A DNA stretch of 64,000 nucleotides from an uncultured Tateyamaria sp. (lineage in GTDB: Bacteria > Pseudomonadota > Alphaproteobacteria > Rhodobacterales > Rhodobacteraceae): positions 605,001 through 669,000 of the forward strand of contig NZ_CANMBJ010000006.1 in assembly GCF_947496075.1 (NCBI RefSeq), in the 5' to 3' direction. Position numbers and translations under genes: made by a program. Positions 26,392 to 35,940 of the stretch are shown in pieces (the first letter of the stretch is position 1; each line of letters begins with the position of its first letter). Under the pieces are notes generated by a model, which was given only the letters and a program-made list of their open reading frames with translations, was not told the origin of the DNA and searched no databases.

Positions 26392-28128
26392 ATGCCAAAC
26401 ATACCAGCCCCGCAACGTATGAATGGCGCGCAGGCGCTCTTGCGAATGCTGGAATTGCATGATGTCACCCACGTCTTTGGATTGCCAGGTGAAACAACAA
26501 TCGGGTGGTACAAGGAATGGCGCAAACACTCGGACATCGAATTTGTCCTGACCCGCGACGAACGCACGGCTTCATATGCAGCCGAGGCCTATGCCAAAAT
26601 CACCGGCAAACCCTGTGTGCTTGAAGCCCCCAGCCCGGGCGTGACCCACTGCACCCCGGGCATCACCGAAGCATTCCTGAGCTCGGTGCCCATTATCTTT
26701 TTCAGCTCCGACATTCCGATCAATCAGGACAAGAGACATGGGCTGACGGGTGTGGATCAAACGGCGCTGTATGACAGCATCTGCAAGGAATCTTTTGTCG
26801 TCACCAAGGTCAGCGAAATCCCTTTCCTTGTTCGGCGTGCCTTTCGCGTTGCAACCTCGGGCAGACCGGCGCCCGTCCACATTCGCGTGCCGATCAACAT
26901 TTTTGGCGAAGAGGCAGAGGTTACTGATCTCTATGCCGAAGGTGAATACAGCACCTATCCTGCGCATCGTCCGGTCGCCAACCATGGCAAGATCCGGGCG
27001 GCGATCGACGTGCTACTGGCTGCCGAAAAACCAGCAATTGTCTGCGGGCAGGGCGCGCTGATCTCCAAAGCATCAGAGGTTATTGTTGAACTGGCTGAAC
27101 TGCTGCAAATACCGGTCGGGACGACCACGCCGGGCAAGGGCACGATCCGAGAGGATCATCCGCTGGCTTTGCGGGTCATCGGTGGGCGCGGTGGAATGGA
27201 GTATTCCAATCAATATGTCTACGATGCCGATACGATCTTTTTCATCGGGTCGAACACGGACAGTGCAGCTACGGATCACTGGAAGCTGTATGGCGACCCG
27301 TACAGCAAGACCTTTCTGCACCTTGATATCGCAGAAGCGCATATCGGCAACAACTTCCCGGTTGAAGTTGGCATGGTAGGCGATGCGCGGGCAAGCCTTG
27401 AATACATGGTCGAGATCATCAAGACGGAGCACTCAAATTTTGACCGTCCCCGCGTTGATGTGACCGCGACGAAAAAGACGGCGCTCGACAAGGTGTTCAA
27501 CTCGAACATCCCGATGCCCGAAGGGACGATATCGCCCGTCAAACTGTCACAGGCGTTGGACAGGCTTATGCCCGACAACGCAGTCGTCACCTCCGAACCG
27601 GGGGTCAGCGCGATCTACCCTTCGGCGCTGTTGACGTTTCGCAGGGCGGGGCGGCGCTATATCACCAACTATTCCATGGGGGCGCTTGGCTATTCCGTTC
27701 CAGCGGCTCTGGGGGCGTCCTATGCCTGTGACAGCCCGGTGATTTCGTTCACCGGGGATGGATCGCTTGGTTTTGTGATGGGGGACATGGAAACGATCAA
27801 ACGATCCGGAAAGAATGTGACCATCGTCCTGAATCGAAATGATAGCTTCGGTTGGATCCGGGGCGAAGCCGTGTTGCTGGATGATGTGGATGCGCCGTGG
27901 TCGACGGATTTCGGCACTGTGGATTACCTGAAAATCGCCGAAGGGTTTGGGTTCGCCACGTCGCGGATCACGTCAGAGGCGGATATCGAATCCACACTGG
28001 CAACCGCCATCGCGCATGACGGCGCCAGTTTCATTGAAGTCATGGTGCCCACCCAAGACAAGATCGTGCCCTTCGTCCCAAACTGGGTGCGTGCTGCCCG
28101 GGCCAAAAACCTCCCGCATTTTTATTAA
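26392..28128 (+). CDS. Thiamine-diphosphate-dependent enzyme, acetolactate synthase-like
   Basis: A 578-residue three-domain ThDP enzyme. The PYR domain has HVFGLPGETTIGWY and the activating glutamate in LTRDERTASYAAEAYA; the central domain lies around PAIVCGQGALIS; the PP domain has the cofactor motif GDGSLGFVMGD to NRND. The family includes 2-oxo-acid decarboxylases, carboligases and C-C lyases. No sequence feature identifies the substrate. The ATG at 26392 follows AGGAAGG; a TTG two codons earlier is less likely. It is the last gene of the plus-strand operon and would use the 2-oxo acid produced by the oxidase (inference). Confidence 0.87.
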   Translation: MPNIPAPQRMNGAQALLRMLELHDVTHVFGLPGETTIGWYKEWRKHSDIEFVLTRDERTASYAAEAYAKITGKPCVLEAPSPGVTHCTPGITEAFLSSVPIIFFSSDIPINQDKRHGLTGVDQTALYDSICKESFVVTKVSEIPFLVRRAFRVATSGRPAPVHIRVPINIFGEEAEVTDLYAEGEYSTYPAHRPVANHGKIRAAIDVLLAAEKPAIVCGQGALISKASEVIVELAELLQIPVGTTTPGKGTIREDHPLALRVIGGRGGMEYSNQYVYDADTIFFIGSNTDSAATDHWKLYGDPYSKTFLHLDIAEAHIGNNFPVEVGMVGDARASLEYMVEIIKTEHSNFDRPRVDVTATKKTALDKVFNSNIPMPEGTISPVKLSQALDRLMPDNAVVTSEPGVSAIYPSALLTFRRAGRRYITNYSMGALGYSVPAALGASYACDSPVISFTGDGSLGFVMGDMETIKRSGKNVTIVLNRNDSFGWIRGEAVLLDDVDAPWSTDFGTVDYLKIAEGFGFATSRITSEADIESTLATAIAHDGASFIEVMVPTQDKIVPFVPNWVRAARAKNLPHFY

Positions 28129-28162
28129 ATGCTTGTGAATCAATGGGTTGCGAGTCTCCGGC

Positions 28163-31000
28163 TTACGTTTTGGCATAGTCCTCCATCGGTGGACAGGTGC
28201 AGGACAGGTTTCTGTCTCCCCAGACATTGTCGACCCGGTTGACCGGTGGCCAATACTTGTCGACTCGGAAGGATCCGGTTGGGAAGCAACCGCTTTCACG
28301 ACTGTAAGGGCGATCCCAATCCCGCACCAAGTCTTCCATCGTATGCGGCGCGTTCTTGAGGGGGTTGTTCTCGGGGTCCATTGTCCCCTCTTCGATCGCA
28401 CGGATCTCATCGCGGATGCCCAGCATGGCATCGCAAAAACGATCCAGCTCTGCCTTGTTCTCGGACTCGGTCGGTTCGATCATCAAGGTGCCCGCCACCG
28501 GCCACGACATCGTGGGCGCATGGAACCCGCAATCTGCCAGCCGCTTTGCAATGTCGTCCACCGTGATGTGCGCGTTGTCGGCAAAGGGGCGCGTGTCGAT
28601 GATACATTCATGCGCCACGCGACCGGTTGGCCCCTTGTACAGAACGTCGAATGCCCCTTCGAGCCGTTTCGCGATGTAGTTGGCGTTCAGGATGGCAACG
28701 CGCGTCGCCTGCGTCAGCCCGTCACCGCCCATCATCAGGCAGTAGGCCCACGAGATAGGCAACAGAGAGGGTGACCCAAAGGCTGCAGCGCTGACCGCAC
28801 CCTCGCCACCATTGGGGTCGCCCGGAAGGTGTTTGGTCAGGTGCGCTTTGACACCGATGGGTCCCATGCCGGGGCCACCGCCACCATGCGGGATGCAGAA
28901 TGTCTTGTGCAGGTTGAGATGGCTGACATCGCCGCCCAGGTCGCCGGGGCGGCTCAGACCCACCATGGCATTCATGTTGGCCCCGTCGATATAGACCTGT
29001 CCGCCCGCATCATGTGTGATCTGGCACACCTCGATTACCGTCTCTTCGAACACGCCGTGGGTCGACGGATACGTGATCATGCAACCGGCAAGGTTGTCCC
29101 TGTGTTCCGCCACCTTGGCCCGGAAATCATCCAGATCAATGTCGCCGTTGTCCGCTGACTTCACGGGCACCACCTTCCACCCGACCATCTGGGCGGATGC
29201 AGGATTGGTGCCGTGGGCGCTCATCGGGATTAGGCAGATGTCACGATGTCCTTCGCCGTTGGCCCGGTGCCAGCTTGCGATGGTCAAAAGGCCCGCATAT
29301 TCCCCTTGCGCGCCCGAATTGGGTTGCATGGAAATCGCGTCATAGCCGGTCACATCGCACAGCTTGGCCGACAGATCGTCGATCATCTCGATATACCCCG
29401 CGGCCTGATCCTTGGGGCAATAGGGATGCAGTAGCGAAAACTCTCGCCAACTGACCGGCATCATCTCGGCGGCAGAATTCAGCTTCATGGTGCACGACCC
29501 CAGCGGGATCATTGCACGGTCCAGCGCCAGATCGCGATCCGCGAGCCGGCGCATGTAGCGCATCATCTCCGTCTCGGCCCGGTTCATGTGAAAAATCGGG
29601 TGTGTCATGAAGTCGGATGTGCGGATCAGCTTCTCCGGCATGTTGTAATGCGGCGTGTAATCCTTGTCCTGCCGTTCGATCCCGAACGCGCGCCAGACCT
29701 TTTCAATAGTGGCGGGCCGCGTGCGTTCGTCCAGCGTGATGCCGATTGCGGTCGCCCCCACTGCGCGCAGGTTGATACCTTCGTCGATGGCGGACTTGAT
29801 CACAGCCGATTGCAATGGCCCCACATCGACTGTGATCGTGTCAAAGAAGCTTGCTGGGCGCACATCGAAGCCCGCCTGTTTCAGCCCCTCTGCCAATCGG
29901 GCGGTCTTGCGGTGGATGCGCTGCGCAATGGCTTTCAGGCCGTCCGGTCCGTGAAAAACGCCGTAGAATCCAGCCATGACGGCCAGCAACGCCTGCGCCG
30001 TACAGACATTCGACGTCGCCTTTTCCCGGCGGATGTGCTGCTCGCGCGTTTGCAGGGACAGGCGGTAGGCCCGGTTGCCAAAGCTGTCGACCGACACCCC
30101 GACAATCCGGCCCGGCATGTTACGGGCATAGTTGGCCTTGGTCGCCATATAAGCCGCGTGTGGACCGCCATAGCCGACAGGCACACCAAAGCGCTGAGTC
30201 GTGCCAACGGCGATATCCGCGCCCATCGCCCCCGGCTCCTTGAGCAGGGTTAGCGACAGCGGATCAGCAGAGATGATGCCAATGGACTTATTCTCATGCA
30301 GCTTTGCGATTTGATCGGTAAAATCCCGGATGTGACCATGGGTACCCGGATACTGGAAAATCGCGCCAAATACGGTGCTGGCATCAAAATCATCGGGATT
30401 GCCGACGGTGATTTCTATGCCCAACGGCTGTGCCCGCGTCTTCATCACAGCGATGTTCTGAGGGTGGCAATTCTCATCGACAAAGAAGCCAACCGCCTTC
30501 GACTTGCTGATCCGCTGTGCCATGGTCATCGCCTCGGCGCAGGCCGTGGCCTCGTCCAGCAGCGATGCGTTGGCAATCTCGAGCCCGGTCAGGTCCGACA
30601 CCATGGTCTGGAAATTTAACAGGGCTTCAAGCCGGCCTTGGCTGATCTCGGGTTGGTAGGGCGTGTAAGCCGTGTACCACGCTGGGTTTTCAAGAATGTT
30701 CCGCTGGATCGCCGGGGGCGTGACTGTCCCGTGATAGCCTTGGCCAATCAACGAGGTCAGCACTTTGTTCTTGGACGCCGTCACCCGCATGTGGTGCAAA
30801 AGTTCCCTTTCCGACTTGGCCTTGCCGAAATCCAACGGTTCCTTTTGCCGGATGTTGGCCGGGATCGTGTCGTCGATCAGCGCGTCGAGGTCTTTCGCCC
30901 CCACCACTTTCAGCATCTCGTCCATTTCGGCAGGGGATGGCCCAATATGGCGGCGGTTCGCAAAATCATAGGGCAAATAGTCGGTGGGTTTGAAAGTCAT
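28163..31000 (-). CDS. gcvP: Glycine dehydrogenase (decarboxylating), P protein
   Basis: A 945-residue undivided P protein that decarboxylates glycine and passes the aminomethyl group to lipoyl-GcvH. The PLP-lysine sits in [18 protein letters not shown] (near residue 699), and the N-terminal half shows the internal duplication. The start [21 protein letters not shown] is typical and is preceded by AAGGA. It is third in gcvT-gcvH-gcvP, 12 bases from gcvH, under control of the upstream glycine riboswitch. Nearby GcvT and GcvH complete the system; the L protein is not in the window. Confidence 0.97.
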   Translation of the reverse strand: MTFKPTDYLPYDFANRRHIGPSPAEMDEMLKVVGAKDLDALIDDTIPANIRQKEPLDFGKAKSERELLHHMRVTASKNKVLTSLIGQGYHGTVTPPAIQRNILENPAWYTAYTPYQPEISQGRLEALLNFQTMVSDLTGLEIANASLLDEATACAEAMTMAQRISKSKAVGFFVDENCHPQNIAVMKTRAQPLGIEITVGNPDDFDASTVFGAIFQYPGTHGHIRDFTDQIAKLHENKSIGIISADPLSLTLLKEPGAMGADIAVGTTQRFGVPVGYGGPHAAYMATKANYARNMPGRIVGVSVDSFGNRAYRLSLQTREQHIRREKATSNVCTAQALLAVMAGFYGVFHGPDGLKAIAQRIHRKTARLAEGLKQAGFDVRPASFFDTITVDVGPLQSAVIKSAIDEGINLRAVGATAIGITLDERTRPATIEKVWRAFGIERQDKDYTPHYNMPEKLIRTSDFMTHPIFHMNRAETEMMRYMRRLADRDLALDRAMIPLGSCTMKLNSAAEMMPVSWREFSLLHPYCPKDQAAGYIEMIDDLSAKLCDVTGYDAISMQPNSGAQGEYAGLLTIASWHRANGEGHRDICLIPMSAHGTNPASAQMVGWKVVPVKSADNGDIDLDDFRAKVAEHRDNLAGCMITYPSTHGVFEETVIEVCQITHDAGGQVYIDGANMNAMVGLSRPGDLGGDVSHLNLHKTFCIPHGGGGPGMGPIGVKAHLTKHLPGDPNGGEGAVSAAAFGSPSLLPISWAYCLMMGGDGLTQATRVAILNANYIAKRLEGAFDVLYKGPTGRVAHECIIDTRPFADNAHITVDDIAKRLADCGFHAPTMSWPVAGTLMIEPTESENKAELDRFCDAMLGIRDEIRAIEEGTMDPENNPLKNAPHTMEDLVRDWDRPYSRESGCFPTGSFRVDKYWPPVNRVDNVWGDRNLSCTCPPMEDYAKT

Positions 31001-31012
31001 CGATTATGTTCC

Positions 31013-31372
31013 TTAGCTGATCAGCGCGTTATAGGCGGCTTCATCCATCAAGGTGTCGATCTGGGACGCGTCGGAAGGCTTGATCTTGAAGAACCAGCCA
31101 GCGCCGAGCGGGTCGCTGTTTGCAAGGCTCGGGTCATCCGCTAGCGCTGTATTCACTTCGGTGATTTCGCCATCGACAGGAGCCATGATGTCGGACGCGG
31201 CCTTCACGCTTTCGATGACCACGATCTCTTCGTCCTTGGTGACGGTCGTGCCAACTTCGGGCAGTTCGACAAAGACCAGATCGCCCAGCTGAGTGGTAGC
31301 GTGCTCGGTGATGCCTACGACATAGTCATCCCCGTCGGCGCGCAGCCATTCGTGTTCTTCGGTGAATTTCAT
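31013..31372 (-). CDS. gcvH: Glycine cleavage system H protein
   Basis: A 119-residue lipoyl carrier. The lipoylated lysine is residue 57 in [18 protein letters not shown], flanked by the standard barrel-hybrid sequence ([38 protein letters not shown]). It shuttles the aminomethyl group between GcvP and GcvT. It lies 15 bases after gcvT and 12 bases before gcvP, in one transcript. Confidence 0.97.
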   Translation of the reverse strand: MKFTEEHEWLRADGDDYVVGITEHATTQLGDLVFVELPEVGTTVTKDEEIVVIESVKAASDIMAPVDGEITEVNTALADDPSLANSDPLGAGWFFKIKPSDASQIDTLMDEAAYNALIS

Positions 31373-31387
31373 AGGGTTTCCTCTCTA

Positions 31388-32512
31388 CTATCGTTTGAAA
31401 TTGGCTGACGTGAACGGCATTTTTGCTACCGTGAGTGGTTGGCGTTTTCCACGCAATTCGCCGAAAATCGTGGTGCCCAACGCGGCGTATTCAGTGGTGA
31501 CATAACCCATAGCAACGGGTCCCCCGACCGTGGGGCCAAACCCACCCGAGGTGATGGTACCAATTGAATCCGTTGCATCCTCGGTTACAAGCAGCACCAC
31601 GCCCTCGCGCATGGGCGCGCGACCGGCAGGCAGCAACCCCACGCGCTTGCGCGCAGCGCCGCTATCCATCTCGGCCAGGATTTTCTCCGCGCCCGGGAAG
31701 CCACCTTCCCGGTCTCCGCCCGCGCGCCGCACATTCTGGATCGCCCATGTCAGGCCGCCCTCAACAGGCGTTGTTGTGGCGTCAATGTCATGCCCATATA
31801 GGCACAGCCCCGCCTCCAACCGCAGGGAATCGCGCGCGCCCAGGCCGATGGCTTCAACGTCAGAATGGTCCAGCAAGGCCTTTGCAATGTCTTCCGCGAC
31901 ATCCATGGGTGCCGAAATCTCGTACCCGTCTTCGCCCGTGTAGCCGGACCGGGAAACCCAGACCTCAACCCCGTTCAGATCCAGCGTAGCCACATCCATA
32001 AAGCGCATCTCTGCTGCACGCGGATCGAGCGCGGCCAGCACACCTTCAGCGGCAGGCCCCTGCAAAGCCAGCAAGGCACGGTCGGTGATCTCAGTCACCG
32101 TCACACCCGGTTCAAGCGCGGCTTTCATATGCGCAATATCGGCGTCCTTGCAGGCAGCATTCACCACAACGAACACATGATCCCCGCGGTTCGCCAGCAT
32201 CAGATCGTCTTCGATGCCGCCATCCGCATTCGTGAAAAAGCCATAACGTTGGCGGTTCTTGCCCAAGCCCAGCACATCGACTGGAATCAGCGATTCCAGA
32301 CCACGTGCAGCCGCGTCATAAGTCGTCCCGCGCACAATGATCTGCCCCATATGGCTGACGTCAAAAAGACCGGCCTTCGCCCGCGCATGGAGGTGCTCTT
32401 TCATGACCCCCAGTTCGTATTGCACCGGCATGTCATACCCCGCAAAGGGTACCATCTTGGCCCCAAGGGCAACGTGCAACGCGTGAAGCGGGGTCTGCTT
32501 TAGATCGGACAT
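31388..32512 (-). CDS. gcvT: Glycine cleavage system T protein (aminomethyltransferase)
   Basis: A 374-residue enzyme that transfers the methylene group to tetrahydrofolate and releases ammonia. It opens MSDLKQTPLHALHVALGAKMVPFAGYDMPVQY, with the folate-site motif GLFDVSHMGQI, the substrate loop SRSGYTGEDGYEI and the C-terminal GTITSGGFGPTVGGPVAMGYV. It is first in the operon, and its leader carries a tandem glycine riboswitch (32597-32750). Confidence 0.97.
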   Translation of the reverse strand: MSDLKQTPLHALHVALGAKMVPFAGYDMPVQYELGVMKEHLHARAKAGLFDVSHMGQIIVRGTTYDAAARGLESLIPVDVLGLGKNRQRYGFFTNADGGIEDDLMLANRGDHVFVVVNAACKDADIAHMKAALEPGVTVTEITDRALLALQGPAAEGVLAALDPRAAEMRFMDVATLDLNGVEVWVSRSGYTGEDGYEISAPMDVAEDIAKALLDHSDVEAIGLGARDSLRLEAGLCLYGHDIDATTTPVEGGLTWAIQNVRRAGGDREGGFPGAEKILAEMDSGAARKRVGLLPAGRAPMREGVVLLVTEDATDSIGTITSGGFGPTVGGPVAMGYVTTEYAALGTTIFGELRGKRQPLTVAKMPFTSANFKR

Positions 32513-32558
32513 GCCTCATCACCTTTTTCAAGCCGACAAGATTTGCGTCAAATCATGC

Positions 32559-32600
32559 GGCACCAAGTCATGCGCAAGACATCTCTTGCGCGTCGGTGCC
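32559..32600 (-). promoter_or_regulatory. Probable expression-platform stem of the gcv leader
   Basis: Between the riboswitch and gcvT, GCGCAAGA (32572-32579) and TCTTGCGC (32584-32591) form a perfect 8-bp hairpin with a 4-base loop, nested inside GGCACC (32559-32564) and GGTGCC (32595-32600). The outer stem uses bases just after the second aptamer, so glycine binding could change its pairing. No T tract follows, so control at translation or of RNA stability is more likely than simple termination. Confidence 0.55.
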
Positions 32601-32750
32601 TCCTCTGTCCCGGGTGCCTGAGATCATTATCCCTTCGGCGGATGCCAATGGCATCACTCTCCAGAGTAGTTTGGCCTGACATTGGTCCTTTGGCCTGAGA
32701 GTTTCCGAGGCAGTTGCTCCTTCGGCACCAGTAAGCTGGTTCTCCCAACA
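32597..32750 (-). promoter_or_regulatory. Tandem glycine riboswitch of gcvTHP
   Basis: On the minus strand the conserved aptamer blocks occur twice: GCCGAAGGAGCAA, then AACTCTCAGGC for aptamer 1, and GCCGAAGGGATAATG, then GATCTCAGGC and GGACAGAGGAGG for aptamer 2, with TCTGGAGAG between them. These are signature glycine-aptamer sequences. The location directly upstream of gcvT agrees with its known role as a glycine-activated switch in this group. The boundaries are approximate. Confidence 0.93.
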
Positions 32751-32946
32751 TCAAGCTGTGAGGGTTTCGTATCGGAAACTTGCCCGAAGTGGCAAGCAGA
32801 AAGTTGATACCAGCTGATGGTCGGCGCTTGTATCGGCCAAACGACCTTTTGCTGTTTTGTGCCACCCCACCTTTTGCTCGCTTGCGGGTCCTTGAGGTCG
32901 CATGTGACTGATGTGCATGATCGCCAAAACGCAATGGAGAGTGGCG
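32751..32946. other. Upstream region of the gcv operon and of the GNAT gene
   Basis: This noncoding stretch must contain the gcv promoter (minus strand) and the start signals for the plus-strand acetyltransferase. On the minus strand TTGCCA is a possible -35 with CGATACGAA in -10 range, but the match is weak. A CTTGCC-N6-GGCAAG stem overlaps it. I see no convincing gene, tRNA or repeat here. Confidence 0.4.
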
Positions 32947-33408
32947 ATGATGATCAGGGATGGCACAGTTGAAGATATTGAGCAGATGAGCACATTTCTT
33001 CGCGAGCTGACGGCCGCTGGCAAACGTTTGAGTCCTGACGATGAGGAATTCGTACGGCAATACTACATTGAAAGCGTCGATAAGATTCGTTGCTCCGTGG
33101 CCGAGGACGATGGGATCATACTTGGATTCCAGTCACTCAAAACTGCCCGTGCGGGCAACCAATGGGGTGTAGAACCTGGGTGGGGCATTGTTGGCACGCA
33201 CATACGACCCTCCGCAGCACGGCGTGGCGTTGGCCGCGCATTATTCGATGTCACATGTAGGGCTGCGCAAGATGCAGGGTTGGCCCATATCGACGCAAGC
33301 ATTGGTGCGAATAATCCGGAAGGGTTGGCGTACTACGAAGCGATGGGCTTTCGAACATATAGGACGCCAAGAAACCTGATCTGCAAACGCTTCGACATAT
33401 TGCAGTGA
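32947..33408 (+). CDS. GNAT-family N-acetyltransferase
   Basis: A 153-residue acetyltransferase. It begins MMIRDGTVEDIEQMSTFLRELTAAGKRLSPDD and has the acetyl-CoA motif A in WGIVGTHIRPSAARRGVGRALFD (R-R-G-V-G-R pattern) followed by GANNPEGLAYYEAMGFRTY, the standard C-terminal GNAT signature. The acceptor is unknown. The start ATG at 32947 has GGAGAG 5-10 bases upstream. It is divergent from gcvT and followed by a strong terminator (33509-33540), so it is monocistronic. Confidence 0.87.
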   Translation: MMIRDGTVEDIEQMSTFLRELTAAGKRLSPDDEEFVRQYYIESVDKIRCSVAEDDGIILGFQSLKTARAGNQWGVEPGWGIVGTHIRPSAARRGVGRALFDVTCRAAQDAGLAHIDASIGANNPEGLAYYEAMGFRTYRTPRNLICKRFDILQ

Positions 33409-33508
33409 TGGCTCGTTAGCAGACGTAAGTTTCTTCTAGGCTGTGCAACATAAAGCGGAATGGCTTCAACCTGTTCGCAGTAAGAGGGTTGGCAGGCGGT
33501 CTGAATGG

Positions 33509-33540
33509 ACGGGCCACAAAACTGATTGTGGCCCGTTTCT
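33509..33540 (+). terminator. Rho-independent terminator after the GNAT gene
   Basis: ACGGGCCACAA and TTGTGGCCCGT form a perfect 11-bp stem with a 6-base loop (AACTGA), followed by TTTCT. It lies about 100 bases after the GNAT stop and 42 bases before the convergent phosphohexomutase stop. The T tract is on the plus strand only, so it mainly serves the GNAT transcript. Confidence 0.8.
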
Positions 33541-33581
33541 AAATTACGAGCATTGCGTCAGGTTATGGGTCGGCGCGCCCG

Positions 33582-35078
33582 TCAAAAGGTCTGATCGTAT
33601 TCCCCAACGGTATCTTCAGTCCGGACTATCGCATCGATGTCTGCGAAAATCGCGCGCAACTCGTCTTCGCTTTCCGGGCTTTCGCACACCACCACCAAGT
33701 TCGGCGTGTTGGACGAAGCGCGCACCAAACCCCAACCGCCGTTATCCAGAATGACCCGAGCGCCGTTTACCGTCACCACCTCCTTGATTGCGCGACCTGC
33801 GATGGGTTCATTCGCAACGGCCTTGGCTGTCAGCTTGGCGACAATACGGTCCAGTGTGCTGTATTTTTCAGTATCCGAGCAGTAGGGGGACATTGTCGGG
33901 GTTGAGTGTGTTTTCGGCAGCGCCTTGCGCAGATCCGACATCTTCATGTCAGGGTTGCGATCCAATAGTTTGCAGATTTCAACTGCGACCCGCATCCCGC
34001 AATCGTAGCCGCGGCCTATTGGCTCAGCGAGAAAATAGTGGCCTGATTTTTCAAACCCTGCGAGGGCGCCGATTTCCTTGACCCGCCGCTTCATGTGGCT
34101 GTGTCCGGTTTTCCAATAGTCTGCCGTGACGCCGTTCGCTTGCAGTTCGGGGTCTGAGGCGAAGAGGCCGGTGGATTTCACATCGGCCACGAAGGTTGCG
34201 TTCGGGTAGAGTTTCGACAAGTCGCGCGCCATGATGACCCCCACCTTGTCGGCAAAGATCTCTTCCCCTTCATCATCCACAACGCCGCAGCGGTCACCAT
34301 CCCCGTCAAATCCAAGCGCAAGGTCTGCGCCAGAAGCTTTTACGCTGTCCGCCATGTCGTGCAGCATTTCCATGGCTTCGGGGTTCGGGTTGTAGTTTGG
34401 AAAGGTGTAGTCGAGCGTTGTGTGACTTTCGACCACTTCGACACCGATGCGGCGGAAGAGTTCGGGGGCAAAGGCAGCGGCGGTGCCGTTGCCAGTGGCG
34501 CATACGACCTTGAGTGGGCGTGTCATTCTGAAGTCGCCGACAAGGTCCTGAAGGTACGCTTCCTGCACGTCGTCAACGAATTCATAACCGCCGCCAGGAC
34601 GTGCTTCACCACTACCATTCAATACGATATCGCGCAGTTCCGACATCTCGTCCGGGCCGTGAGTGAGGGGGCGATCAAAGCCCATCTTGACGCCGGTCCA
34701 GCCATTGGGATTATGAGAGGCAGTGACCATGGCAACCGCCGGCACATCAAGGTGGAACTGGCTAAAATAGGCCATGGGGGACAGTGCGGGGCCGATGTCC
34801 TTGACCTGTATCCCTGCCTGCATCAGCCCGACGATCAGGGCGTTCTTGATGCTGAGAGAGTAATCACGATAGTCGTTGCCTACGGCAATCACAGGATCGA
34901 TGCCGCGCCGTCGCATTTGTGTCCCAAGGCCAAGACCAAGTGCTGTTACCCCGGGAAGGTTGATCTCGTCCGGGTATTTCCAGCGCGCATCATACTCGCG
35001 GAAGCCCGTCGGCTTAATCATGGGGTCGCGCAGGAATTCCCACGTGTTCGGGGTCACGGTGGCGGCAGGTTTGGTCAT
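33582..35078 (-). CDS. Phosphomannomutase/phosphoglucomutase
   Basis: A 498-residue alpha-D-phosphohexomutase. The phosphoserine loop is VTASHNPNGWTGVKM (Ser121), the metal loop is LGFDGDGDRCGVVDDEG (about residues 258-274), and a C-terminal phosphate-binding domain contains ANEPIAGRAIKEV and RASSNTPNLVV. These enzymes interconvert mannose- or glucose-6-P and -1-P for nucleotide-sugar supply. It is the last gene of kpsT-kpsE-kdsA-mutase with a 14-base gap to kdsA, which places it in capsule/LPS precursor supply. Whether mannose or glucose is preferred cannot be told. Confidence 0.92.
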   Translation of the reverse strand: MTKPAATVTPNTWEFLRDPMIKPTGFREYDARWKYPDEINLPGVTALGLGLGTQMRRRGIDPVIAVGNDYRDYSLSIKNALIVGLMQAGIQVKDIGPALSPMAYFSQFHLDVPAVAMVTASHNPNGWTGVKMGFDRPLTHGPDEMSELRDIVLNGSGEARPGGGYEFVDDVQEAYLQDLVGDFRMTRPLKVVCATGNGTAAAFAPELFRRIGVEVVESHTTLDYTFPNYNPNPEAMEMLHDMADSVKASGADLALGFDGDGDRCGVVDDEGEEIFADKVGVIMARDLSKLYPNATFVADVKSTGLFASDPELQANGVTADYWKTGHSHMKRRVKEIGALAGFEKSGHYFLAEPIGRGYDCGMRVAVEICKLLDRNPDMKMSDLRKALPKTHSTPTMSPYCSDTEKYSTLDRIVAKLTAKAVANEPIAGRAIKEVVTVNGARVILDNGGWGLVRASSNTPNLVVVCESPESEDELRAIFADIDAIVRTEDTVGEYDQTF

Positions 35079-35092
35079 GGAAAACTCTTTGA

Positions 35093-35926
35093 CTAAAATG
35101 TCATTGGGCGCGCTTTGGCGAGCGCATCGAACTGCATAAGAGTCTCGATCAGGGCGGGCATTTGATCGAGATAAATCATATTTGGCCCGTCTGACGGAGC
35201 GGTGTCGGGATCGGGGTGCGTTTCGATAAAGACGGCCCCGACCCCGATGGCCACTGCCGCCCGCGCCATAACAGGTGCAAATTCACGCTGCCCGCCACTT
35301 GATCCACCTTTGCCCCCCGGTTGCTGCACCGAATGCGTGGCGTCCATCACCACCGGATAGCCGGTTTGCGCCATCTGCGGCAGCGACCGCATGTCGGCCA
35401 CCAGAGTGTTGTAGCCGAAGGATGTGCCCCGCTCTGTTAGCAGGATACGGGTGTTGCCGGTGCTTTCGACCTTGGTGATGATGTTGGGCATTTCCCACGG
35501 AGCCAGGAACTGGCCCTTCTTTATGTTCACCACGGCACCCGTGTCGCCAGCGGCCAAAAGCATGTCCGTCTGACGGCAGAGGAAGGCGGGGATTTGCAGG
35601 ATGTCAGCGACTTCAGCCACCGGGGCGCATTGAGCCTCTGTATGCACATCCGTAAGTACTGGGACACCGATGGACTCTTTGACCGCTTGCAGCGCTTTTA
35701 ACCCAGCGTCCAGCCCAAGGCCGCGCCCACCCTTTAGCGATGTGCGGTTGGCTTTGTCATAGCTTGCTTTGAAGACATATTGCGCGCCAGCGGCCTCGCA
35801 GACTTCCTTCATACGCCCAGCGACCGCTTGGCCGAGGTCGATGCTCTCCAAGGCGCAAGGGCCTGCGATCACCGTCAAGGGACGGTCATTGCCGATCGTG
35901 AGATCGGCGACTTCAACATGTTTCAT
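35093..35926 (-). CDS. kdsA: 3-deoxy-8-phosphooctulonate synthase (KDO-8-P synthase)
   Basis: A 277-residue enzyme joining PEP and arabinose-5-P to KDO-8-P. It begins MKHVEVADLTIGNDRPLTVIAGPCALES; the cysteine at position 24 marks the metal-dependent class, in place of the asparagine of the metal-free E. coli type. Other active-site parts are KASYDKANRTS, VPVLTDVHTEAQ, FLCRQTDML, VNIKKGQFLAPW and HSVQQPGG. It sits between kpsE and the phosphohexomutase, linking KDO synthesis to capsule export, since Kps-type capsules use a poly-KDO linker. Confidence 0.95.
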   Translation of the reverse strand: MKHVEVADLTIGNDRPLTVIAGPCALESIDLGQAVAGRMKEVCEAAGAQYVFKASYDKANRTSLKGGRGLGLDAGLKALQAVKESIGVPVLTDVHTEAQCAPVAEVADILQIPAFLCRQTDMLLAAGDTGAVVNIKKGQFLAPWEMPNIITKVESTGNTRILLTERGTSFGYNTLVADMRSLPQMAQTGYPVVMDATHSVQQPGGKGGSSGGQREFAPVMARAAVAIGVGAVFIETHPDPDTAPSDGPNMIYLDQMPALIETLMQFDALAKARPMTF

Positions 35927-35940
35927 AGTGGGTCCAGACC

